Part shown: one piece after another, positions 1 through 6,818 of the stretch
Position numbering within the stretch: position 1 is the first letter of the stretch
Layout of the letters: each line of letters begins with the position of its first letter
Source: Candidatus Eiseniibacteriota bacterium
GTDB taxonomy: Bacteria; Joyebacterota; Joyebacteria; Joyebacterales; Joyebacteraceae
NCBI GenBank assembly: GCA_030610515.1
Contig: JAUWRQ010000057.1
Location: 1-6,818 of the forward strand
Length of the DNA stretch: 6,818 nt
Direction of reading: 5' to 3'
Notes under the pieces: model-generated
What the model was told of the DNA's origin: nothing
The model's database searches: none
Seen by the model: the letters and a program-made list of their open reading frames with translations, nothing else
Program-made: the position numbers and the translations under genes

Positions 1-1641
1 GACCTCTTCCCGGATCTCCTCCAACTCGCGCCGGAGCGCCTCCTGCTCCTCCAGCAGCTCGTCGAGGTCGGTAACGATGTCGTCCTGTTCACCGATGACC
101 CTGCTGTAGAGTTCCGCCATGGACGGGAAACGGAGAAGATAGCTCTCACTCCTCGACGTCTTCGGGCCGCTCACGGCGTCGTTGTCGGTCGCTTCCGCGA
201 AATAGGTGAGGACGGACCCGGGGAGCATCCCGATCTCCGCGAGATCCCAGACGATTTCTCGAGCGACCTCTCGCGGTACCTCGGTGCGGTAGCCCGCCAC
301 CGGTACGACGCCCTCTTCCGCCCGCCCCTGGACCGCGTAGCGGATCACGATGGAGGAGATGCCGTGGTCGTCGATGGCGGAGATCGCCACGGGGAACTCC
401 ATCCCCTTCGGGACCTCCCGGTCCTCTCCGGGTTCCACGATGCGAACAAGCGGACGCTCGTCGCGTATCGCTACGATCGAGTACTCGGTGCGGTTGGGGT
501 TCGTGAGGCCGTCGCCGTCGAGCACGGCGATGGAGTACCGTCCGGTCTCCCGCACGACCACCTCGCCCGCAAACGTCGCGGGGCCGCCTCGGTCGAGCTC
601 GAGCGTGTCGCCGCTCTCAAACGCCAACCAAGCCCGTTCAAGCGGCTTGCTCGCGTTGACACTCAGGACCACCTTCGTTCCCGCGAGCGCGGTCATGTCC
701 CCGGTGTTCTCGTCCACGGTCCGCGGCAGAAGCCCCGAGTACGCTGGGAACTCGTAGTCCAAGCGAATCTTCGTCACGAAGGGGCGCTCGACGACACTGA
801 CTTCGTACGTCGCGCTTTCGACGCCCTGCACAGCGACGGAGTAGTCGAGCGATACCCGGACGTTGCCGAGCGTCGCGGCGAAGTCTCCTCCGGCCCCGGG
901 AGACATCTCTCTCTCGAACGGAAGCTCACCGTCGACCTCGAAGCGGACACGCGGCGCGCCGTCGTGGGGTCCCTCGACGGACGCGGAGATCTCGAGATCG
1001 TCGCCCGCGACAAGCGTCACGTTTCCGGGCTCGACGATGATGAGCGTGGCGGGCGTGTGCGGAACCGAGAACGGACGCACCATCCGCCCGACCGCCGGTC
1101 CGAGCCGAGGCCACACGAAGAGGAGCGCGATCGCGCACGCGACGGCGATGCCGCCGAGCGCCCGGGACCAATACGCGCGGCGCCCGTCCCGTCCTTCTAT
1201 GAAGAGGTCGAGGCCTGAGGTCTCCGCGACCGCCTTCGCGATGAGGGCGTCTATGAGCTCGACCGAGTAGCCGGTCCTGCCCGTCCCACGCGCCGACCCC
1301 AGTTCCGCCGCGGACTCGAGCATCTCTCCGAGCTCGGGGTGCTCACGCTCTATCGCGGCCGCGGTCGCAACGGGGTCCATGCGCCGAAAGAGGGGTCTCA
1401 AGATCCACGCGACCGTGCCAGCCACCCAGAACACGAGCGCCGCTCCGACCCAGACGCCACGCAGCCATGGCGGGAGCGGCCGCATCGCGTCGAGGACAAG
1501 GTAAGGAACGATGACGGCGAGGCCGACGGTCACAACACGGAGCGTCCCGGTCAGAGCGCGGCGCCTTCGGAAGCGCGCCCCGGAAACGGCTATTCGCCGC
1601 AGAAGCTCTTCGTGTCCCTTGGCACTCGCAGTCGCGCCCAT
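1..1641 (-). CDS. DUF4175-family membrane protein, N-terminal 547 residues (3' end outside window)
   Basis: The frame is open from ATG at 1641 to the left edge, giving 547 codons without a stop; the C-terminus is missing. Hydrophobic segments lie at about residues 34-51, 62-83 and 160-178. The loop between the second and third is basic at its start (RPLFRRM), so the positive-inside rule puts residues 84-158 in the cytoplasm and everything after 180 outside the membrane. Residues 195-500 look like successive beta-rich, Ig-like modules. Family-typical stretches are FPAYSGLLPRTV (298-309) followed by TALAGTKVVLSV, AIDDHGISSIVIRY (422-435), and a GSVLTYFAEATDND segment before GPKTSRSESYLLRFPS. 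From about 508 the chain turns acidic and helical (LDELLEEQEALRREL), the start of the coiled-coil part usual in this family. An AGAGG site 5 bases upstream supports the start. It is the last visible gene of the secD array. No biochemical function is established for DUF4175. The family call is from remembered pattern, not a search. Confidence 0.85.
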   Translation of the reverse strand, partial: MGATASAKGHEELLRRIAVSGARFRRRRALTGTLRVVTVGLAVIVPYLVLDAMRPLPPWLRGVWVGAALVFWVAGTVAWILRPLFRRMDPVATAAAIEREHPELGEMLESAAELGSARGTGRTGYSVELIDALIAKAVAETSGLDLFIEGRDGRRAYWSRALGGIAVACAIALLFVWPRLGPAVGRMVRPFSVPHTPATLIIVEPGNVTLVAGDDLEISASVEGPHDGAPRVRFEVDGELPFEREMSPGAGGDFAATLGNVRVSLDYSVAVQGVESATYEVSVVERPFVTKIRLDYEFPAYSGLLPRTVDENTGDMTALAGTKVVLSVNASKPLERAWLAFESGDTLELDRGGPATFAGEVVVRETGRYSIAVLDGDGLTNPNRTEYSIVAIRDERPLVRIVEPGEDREVPKGMEFPVAISAIDDHGISSIVIRYAVQGRAEEGVVPVAGYRTEVPREVAREIVWDLAEIGMLPGSVLTYFAEATDNDAVSGPKTSRSESYLLRFPSMAELYSRVIGEQDDIVTDLDELLEEQEALRRELEEIREEV

Positions 1642-1672
1642 CCTGCCCTCTTAGATTCAACGGCGCTTGCCG

Positions 1673-1710
1673 GTCCCGTAGCCGGGACGTGACGATTCTT
1701 GAGGTCCCGG
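1673..1710 (-). promoter_or_regulatory. Two overlapping, mutually exclusive inverted repeats between the DUF4159 and DUF4175 genes
   Basis: In the minus-strand transcript CCGGGAC (1710-1704) can pair perfectly with GTCCCGG (1688-1682) across a 15-base loop. The GTCCC part of that second arm can instead pair with GGGAC (1677-1673) across a 6-base loop. The structures share an arm, so only one can form at a time. The element lies just after the DUF4159 stop and ends about 20 bases before the DUF4175 ribosome site. There is no T-run, so it is not a classical terminator. It could be an attenuator-like or mRNA-processing element, or simply GC-rich chance pairing. Confidence 0.25.
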
Positions 1711-1712
1711 TC

Positions 1713-2441
1713 TCAGTTAGACAGCGCGTAGACTACAATGTTGACACCCATCCGGAGCGCGGCCTCCCGTTTCTCCGGAGGATCGTGGTGCACCTCCGGA
1801 TCCTCCATCCCGTCGCCCACGTCCGTGTTGAAGCTGTAGAAGACGACCAGCCGCCCTTTGTGGAAGATCCCGTACCCGTGCGGAGGTCCGCCGTCGTGCT
1901 CATGGATCTGCGGGAGGCCATACGGGCAGTCGGAGAACGAGTGGTAGATCTCGTGGTCGAACGGAAGCTCGATGAGCGACGCCTCCGGCAACACTTTTCC
2001 AATGCCCTCGCGGAACGAACGGTCCATGCCGTAGTTGTCGTCGGCCCAAAGGAACCCCCCGCGCGTTAGGTACTCCCTCAAGGCTTTCGCCTCGGCGTCA
2101 CTGAACGCGACCCGCCCGTGACCGGTCATGTGCACGATCGGGCAGACCAAGAGCTCATCATCGTCGGGAGCGACGGTGACCGGGCGGTCGGCGACGTCGA
2201 TGGCGGTCCTGTCGCGCAGGGCCGTGAGAAGGTTTGGAAGGCTGGTGGGGTTTGCGTACCAGTCACCGCCGCCGCGGTACTTGAGGCGTCCAATGGTCAC
2301 TCCGGCTCCCCGGCCGCCCGCCGCGGGGCACACCGCGAGCAGGACGACGAGCGCCACGAGCGACGCCGCAATGAGCTTTCCTGGGCTTCGCTTCACCCGG
2401 ACGAACCCTCCCCTGTCGTCGCGCGTCCCTCTCGTGTCCAT
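1713..2441 (-). CDS. Exported DUF4159-domain protein
   Basis: A 242-residue protein ending in TGA. Residues 17-42 form an export signal or membrane anchor: basic KRSPGK, a hydrophobic run of about 16 residues, then small residues (CPAAGG). The rest matches the DUF4159 pattern: LKYRGGGDWYANPTSLPNLL (53-72), a strand LLVCPIVHMTGHG (97-109), DAEAKALREYLTRGGFLWADD (115-135), a DHEIYHSF segment (162-169), and YGIFHKGRLVVFYSFNTDVGD near the C-terminus. The fold is thought to resemble class I glutamine amidotransferase/ThuA-like domains (family knowledge), but no Cys-His-Glu triad is evident and enzyme activity should not be assumed. The ATG at 2441 has GAGG 5 bases upstream. GTG at 2396 (codon 16), with GGAGG 10 bases before it, would give a tidier signal peptide and is a real alternative. 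The frame stays open upstream towards secF, but that stretch does not look like protein. DUF4159 and DUF4175 genes are known neighbours in several phyla, which supports both calls. Confidence 0.85.
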   Translation of the reverse strand: MDTRGTRDDRGGFVRVKRSPGKLIAASLVALVVLLAVCPAAGGRGAGVTIGRLKYRGGGDWYANPTSLPNLLTALRDRTAIDVADRPVTVAPDDDELLVCPIVHMTGHGRVAFSDAEAKALREYLTRGGFLWADDNYGMDRSFREGIGKVLPEASLIELPFDHEIYHSFSDCPYGLPQIHEHDGGPPHGYGIFHKGRLVVFYSFNTDVGDGMEDPEVHHDPPEKREAALRMGVNIVVYALSN

Positions 2442-2476
2442 TGTAACCTCGTCCGGTATGCCGAGCCAGCAATGCG

Positions 2477-2558
2477 ATGGGGCGACGCCCGGAAGGTGTG
2501 GACGCCGCCCCATGACTTGCCGTTGCCAGCGATGGCGCCGCAGCGAGGGATTCCCCGC
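2477..2558 (-). promoter_or_regulatory. Structured spacer with three consecutive predicted hairpins between secF and the DUF4159 gene
   Basis: Reading the minus-strand transcript after the secF stop, three stems follow one another. The first is GCGGGG-AATC-CCTCGC (2558-2543, one G.U pair). The second is a short GCCA-TCGC-TGGC (2536-2525). The third is strong: arms ATGGGGCGGCGTCC (2513-2500) and GGGCGTCGCCCCAT (2490-2477), 14 pairs including two G.U, around a 9-base loop. In the opposite strand the G.U pairs become A-C mismatches, so the stems are better in the operon's transcript. No T-tract follows, so an intrinsic terminator is unlikely. An mRNA-stability, processing or leader role is possible. 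Folding was done by eye only. Confidence 0.4.
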
Positions 2559-2581
2559 CCCCGATGCCTCCTGGCGCGAAG

Positions 2582-3484
2582 CTACTTGTGGCGCCTCCTC
2601 CGGCGTGCCTCCCCGTGAACCTGCCACTCGACCACGAGCGGACTCGCAACGTAGATCGAGGAGTACGTTCCCACGACGACACCCACCATCAGCGCGAACG
2701 CGAAGTCCTTGATGACCTCTCCGCCGAAGATGAAGACGCACAGGACGACGACGAGGGTCGTCAGAGACGTCACCAGCGTCCGTGACAGTGACTCGTTGAG
2801 ACTCGTGTTGACGATGTCGACGAAGCTCTTGCCGTAGAGCTTGCGACGGTTCTCCCTGATTCTATCGTAGATCACGATCGTGTCATTCAGGGAGTACCCC
2901 ACGATCGTGAGGAACGCGGCGATCACCGGAAGCGATATCTCGCGCCCCGTCAACGAAAACATCCCCAACGTTATCGCAACGTCGTGCACGAGCGCCGCCA
3001 CGGCGCCGACGGCGAACTTGAACTCGAACCTGATCGAGATGTACGCAAGAATGAGAACGAGCGCGATCAGAATCGCGTTCGTGGCCTTCATCCTGAGTTC
3101 CATCCCAACCTTCGGCCCAACGAGCTCCTCACGTCGCACGTCCGCCTTGTTGTCCGGATGCGCCTTCTTCAGGGCGCTCAGGATGGCGCCCGTCAGGTCC
3201 TCCCCCTCTTCCATCCGGATGATCGCCTCGCGATCGCCGCCGAGATGCTGGATCTCCGCGCCCCTGATGCCTGCATCCTCGAGCGCGTCCCTGATCGCCT
3301 GCGCCTCGATCGGCCGCTCGAACTGCACCTGCACGAGGATCCCGCCCTGGAAGTCGATGCCGAGCTCCGGACCGCCATGCGCGATGAGCGATACGGCGCC
3401 CGCGATGATCAGGACCGCCGACAGGATGAACGCCGCCCGCCTGTGACCGAGGAAGTTGAAGTGGGTACCTACAAGAAACTCCAT
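2582..3484 (-). CDS. secF: Protein translocase subunit SecF
   Basis: SecF, the smaller partner of SecD in the membrane complex that uses the proton motive force to help pull secreted proteins out of SecYEG. Counting from an upstream in-frame ATG at 3487 (301 residues), the first membrane helix is about 18-36 and is followed by the hallmark GIDFQGG (43-49). A periplasmic P1-like region follows (about 50-125), closing with VGPKVG (123-128). Then come five membrane helices: about 136-152, 158-176 (with HDV at 168-170), 186-206 containing SLNDTIVIYDRIREN (199-213), and two near the C-terminus around FGGEVIKDFAFALMVGVVVG. The tail is very basic (ARRRRRHK), as expected for a cytoplasmic end. Two adjacent ATGs exist. 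AGGAGG lies 1 base before the first and 4 before the second, so the second (3484) is chosen, giving 300 residues, the usual SecF size. Stop is TAG. It lies about 85 bases downstream of secD. Confidence 0.97.
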   Translation of the reverse strand: MEFLVGTHFNFLGHRRAAFILSAVLIIAGAVSLIAHGGPELGIDFQGGILVQVQFERPIEAQAIRDALEDAGIRGAEIQHLGGDREAIIRMEEGEDLTGAILSALKKAHPDNKADVRREELVGPKVGMELRMKATNAILIALVLILAYISIRFEFKFAVGAVAALVHDVAITLGMFSLTGREISLPVIAAFLTIVGYSLNDTIVIYDRIRENRRKLYGKSFVDIVNTSLNESLSRTLVTSLTTLVVVLCVFIFGGEVIKDFAFALMVGVVVGTYSSIYVASPLVVEWQVHGEARRRRRHK

Positions 3485-3488
3485 CATG

Positions 3489-3494
3489 CCTCCT
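3489..3494 (-). promoter_or_regulatory. Ribosome binding site of secF (AGGAGG)
   Basis: A perfect AGGAGG in the minus strand. It is only 1 base from the ATG at 3487 and 4 bases from the ATG at 3484, so the spacing favours the second of the two tandem ATGs. Confidence 0.8.
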
Positions 3495-3568
3495 GAAAAC
3501 GCCGGGTCGGATTGAGCCCCGGTTGACGGCCCGCCGCGCGACTCATCGGGCGAGCCGGGCCACGGTCC

Positions 3569-5215
<1,647 letters not shown>

Positions 5216-5221
5216 GAACTC

Positions 5222-5226
5222 CCTCC
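5222..5226 (-). promoter_or_regulatory. Ribosome binding site of secD (GGAGG)
   Basis: GGAGG lies 6 bases before the ATG at 5215 and decides that start over the upstream in-frame ATGs at 5233 and 5329. A small perfect inverted repeat, ACGGA-TGG-TCCGT in the minus strand (5250-5238), sits just upstream without covering the site. Confidence 0.8.
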
Positions 5227-5370
5227 GGAACATGTAGACGGACCATCCGTATCGAGGACCCGCTTGAGACGGCGTCCCCTTTGAGATGAGTAACTGTCCA
5301 TGATAGCCCGCTTCCCTGGGGCTGGTCAACGCGAAACCCCACGCCCGTCATTACAGTCAGTCCTTCATCA

Positions 5371-5454
5371 CAATCAGACCGTGGCGCCGGGCACAGGGCC
5401 CCACCGGCACTGCAATCAGACCATGTCCCCCGGCACAGGGCCCCACCGGCAAGC
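5371..5454. repeat. Two tandem copies of a 42-base unit
   Basis: Both units (5371-5412 and 5413-5454) start with CAATCAGACC and share an exact 20-base block built around AGGGCCCCACCGG. Between these blocks they differ at four positions, and they differ again in the last three bases. Each unit contains a GGGCCC palindrome with CCGG on both sides. The period is a multiple of three, which keeps a minus-strand frame open, but there is no other sign of coding. Function is unknown: duplicated protein-binding site, remnant of a longer dispersed repeat, or recent slippage duplication. Confidence 0.85.
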
Positions 5455-5563
5455 ACCGCCTGCCACCCGCAGCCCCTTGGCCTGCGGCACATTATCGGAT
5501 AGTCTTGGAGTCGTCGAGCATCGGAAGGGCCTGCGTGCACGGGCCCCGGCCAGGGTCCCGACG

Positions 5564-5568
5564 GGAGG
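5564..5568 (+). promoter_or_regulatory. Ribosome binding site of the methyltransferase gene (GGAGG)
   Basis: GGAGG ends 7 bases before the ATG at 5576, ideal spacing, and fixes this start. Confidence 0.8.
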
Positions 5569-5575
5569 ACGGTAG

Positions 5576-6232
5576 ATGTCCACGGAATGGTCTCCGTATT
5601 GGCAGGACGTCAGGAACCTCAGATGGACCGACGTGGATGAGGTCGTCCTGGAGAGGGTCGCCAACACGCTGGGCTGGGGTCCCGAGCGCACGCTGCTCGA
5701 GCTCGGAGCCGGAAGAGGCATCCACAGCGGGCGACTGCACGAAATGATGCGCTGCGAGATCCCGGACCTCTACGAGGTCAATCCCGAGATGCTCATGTAC
5801 ATGGAGCGTCAGGGGCTCCGCGCGATCGGGAACGACGATGAACTGAAGCAGCGCTACGACATCGTCTGGTCCTACGGGGTACCGGAGCACTTCGAGGAAC
5901 CGATGAGGCAGGAGATCATAGACCGCCACTTCGAGCTCGCCGGCGACTGGGTGCTCCTTGTCATCCCTCGCTCGACGTGGCTCCGGAAGGCGCTCGGCCG
6001 ACACGACAGGATACCGGCGAGGGACTTCACCGACAGCGAGCTTCGGGAACGGCTGGAGAAGGGGGCAAGACGCCATTGGGATGAGCTCGACGGAGTCGAG
6101 TTCCACGTAGAGTCGTTCTGCCCGCTGTTCGGGGTGAGGCACATCCCACAGGGGTTCTACAATCTCACAGACAGGCTCGTCGGGTGGGCGCTTCCCGGTG
6201 GACTCCTCCTGGGATACGCCCGACGCACCTAG
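5576..6232 (+). CDS. Class I SAM-dependent methyltransferase, substrate unknown
   Basis: A 218-residue soluble protein with the Rossmann-type methyltransferase core. Motif I, the SAM-binding glycine loop, is LLELGAGRG (40-48). The end of the second strand is LYEVNPEML (65-73), where E67 is the likely acidic residue contacting the SAM ribose. The post-II/IV region is YDIVWSYGVPEHF (94-106), close to the S-x-GV-x-EHF pattern of Methyltransf_11/23-type enzymes. WVLLVIPRSTW (about 123-133) is the next core strand. The C-terminal part (about 145-215) has aromatic and basic residues and no known specificity domain. Many relatives act on small molecules, lipids or quinones, but nothing here picks a substrate. 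No signal peptide or membrane helix is seen. It is read away from secD and converges on pdxJ, sharing CTAG for both stops, so it is probably a single-gene unit. Confidence 0.85.
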   Translation: MSTEWSPYWQDVRNLRWTDVDEVVLERVANTLGWGPERTLLELGAGRGIHSGRLHEMMRCEIPDLYEVNPEMLMYMERQGLRAIGNDDELKQRYDIVWSYGVPEHFEEPMRQEIIDRHFELAGDWVLLVIPRSTWLRKALGRHDRIPARDFTDSELRERLEKGARRHWDELDGVEFHVESFCPLFGVRHIPQGFYNLTDRLVGWALPGGLLLGYARRT

Positions 6233-6818
6233 TCCACAACGTCCAGAAGAGCCAGCATCTCTCTGACCGCCATGTCCATACCCACCGAGACGGCCCTGGA
6301 CACGATACTGTGGCCGATGCTCACCTCATCGATCTCGCGAATGGCTGCCACGGGCTGGATGTTCCGATAGGTCAGGCCGTGTCCGCCGTGGGCGCGCAGG
6401 CCCATCTCGTTGGCGGCTATCGCCGCCACCCTCACCTTCTCAAGCTCCCGCGCCGCGTCGACGGCGCTCGGAGCCTCCGCGTAGATGCCGGTGTGGAGCT
6501 CGACGATGTCCGCCCCGACGGCCTTCGCGCGGCCCACCTGCACGACGTCCGGGTCGATGAAGATGCTCACGTCCATGCCGGCAGTCCTGAGCGAGGAGAT
6601 GGCGCTCCTCACCGCGTCCTCCTCCTTCATTATGTCGAGTCCGCCCTGCGTCGTCAGCTCCTCGTCGCCCTCCGGAACGAGCGTGCACATGTCCGCTCCG
6701 ATGCGCGTCGCTGTGCCCACCATCCCGTCGGAGGCCTTCATCTCGATGTTCAGAACACCAACCACCGTGCCACGAAGAAGCTCGACGTCCCGTTCCTGGA
6801 TGTGCCGCCTGTCACCCC
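6229..6818 (-). CDS. pdxJ: Pyridoxine 5'-phosphate synthase PdxJ (N-terminus outside window)
   Basis: PdxJ condenses 1-deoxy-D-xylulose 5-phosphate with 3-amino-2-oxopropyl phosphate to give pyridoxine 5'-phosphate, in the DXP-dependent vitamin B6 pathway of the cytoplasm. The visible 195 residues begin at GDRRHIQERDVELLRG, matching residue 48 onward of the E. coli enzyme, so about 47 residues lie beyond the right edge. From memory, they align with the E. coli protein without gaps, and active-site residues are in place: the Glu of NIEM (E72 equivalent), the first Thr of LTTQGG (T102), the Glu of VELHTG (E153), the His of GGHGLTY (H193) and the Gly-His of SIGHS (G215-H216). The N-terminal part carrying N9, D11, R20 and H45 equivalents cannot be checked. 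A GTG at 6765 inside the conserved region is not the real start. Stop is TAG, overlapping the methyltransferase stop. Confidence 0.97.
   Translation of the reverse strand, partial: GDRRHIQERDVELLRGTVVGVLNIEMKASDGMVGTATRIGADMCTLVPEGDEELTTQGGLDIMKEEDAVRSAISSLRTAGMDVSIFIDPDVVQVGRAKAVGADIVELHTGIYAEAPSAVDAARELEKVRVAAIAANEMGLRAHGGHGLTYRNIQPVAAIREIDEVSIGHSIVSRAVSVGMDMAVREMLALLDVVD

Larger units (their letters stand above)
5216..5575. other. Divergent intergenic region between secD and the methyltransferase gene
   Basis: These 360 bases separate two genes read away from each other, so promoters for both should lie here. I see no convincing -35/-10 pair on either strand. The clear structure is a tandem repeat at 5371-5454 (listed separately). 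A 111-codon minus-strand frame crosses the region and runs into secD out of frame. Its protein is rich in Cys, Gly and Arg and resembles no family I know, so I treat the region as non-coding. Confidence 0.6.

Noticed and set aside
364..1218. 284-codon open frame on the plus strand opposite the DUF4175 gene
   Set aside because: Its composition (rich in Arg, Asp, His, Glu) is what a GC-rich gene gives when read antisense. It lacks a recognisable domain, and the minus-strand frame has clear family motifs.
2442..2741. Possible 100-residue N-terminal extension of the DUF4159 protein
   Set aside because: The frame is open but overlaps the end of secF, has no good ribosome site at its start, and would bury the export signal inside the protein.
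3528..3561. GGCCCG/CGGGCC inverted repeat in the secD/secF spacer as a terminator
   Set aside because: Only six pairs around a 22-base loop and no T-run; expected by chance in such GC-rich sequence.
5371..5454. CRISPR array
   Set aside because: The two 42-base units are directly adjacent, without unique spacers, and there are only two copies.
5476..5504. Possible sigma70-like promoter for the methyltransferase (TTGGCC, 17 bases, TAGTCT)
   Set aside because: Spacing is right but each hexamer matches the consensus at only about three of six positions, too weak to list.

Overview
This is a GC-rich bacterial chromosomal segment with long ORFs, Shine-Dalgarno (SD) sites and compact spacing. It carries five protein genes, two of them cut by the window edges. 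Pairing of DUF4159 and DUF4175 envelope proteins points loosely to the FCB superphylum or related candidate phyla (Gemmatimonadota, Eisenbacteria or Krumholzibacteria type). That placement is inferred from family distribution, not from a marker gene.

Layout. Positions 1-5215 are one minus-strand array read from right to left: secD (start 5215), secF, a DUF4159-domain protein with an N-terminal export signal, and a DUF4175-family membrane protein whose C-terminus lies beyond base 1. The spacers are about 85, 140 and 70 bases, with no gene in the opposite direction, so a single operon is plausible. The spacers contain inverted repeats; the secF/DUF4159 spacer can form a 14-bp hairpin whose two G.U wobbles exist only in the minus-strand transcript.

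Positions 5216-5575 are a 360-base divergent intergenic region with two tandem copies of a 42-base unit. To its right is a plus-strand class I SAM-dependent methyltransferase (5576-6232). It converges on pdxJ (pyridoxine 5'-phosphate synthase, minus strand, N-terminus beyond base 6818), and the two stop codons overlap in one CTAG.

How the genes fit together. SecD and SecF form the proton-motive-force-driven accessory complex of the Sec translocon. The two downstream proteins are predicted to be exported or membrane-anchored with large extracytoplasmic parts, so the array reads as an envelope/export unit; the functional link is inferred. pdxJ makes the last de novo intermediate before PLP, and the methyltransferase substrate cannot be told. 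I found no mobile element, CRISPR array, tRNA or rRNA. Nothing here amounts to a clearly new system; the most notable points are the secDF-DUF4159-DUF4175 linkage, the structured spacers and the tandem repeat.
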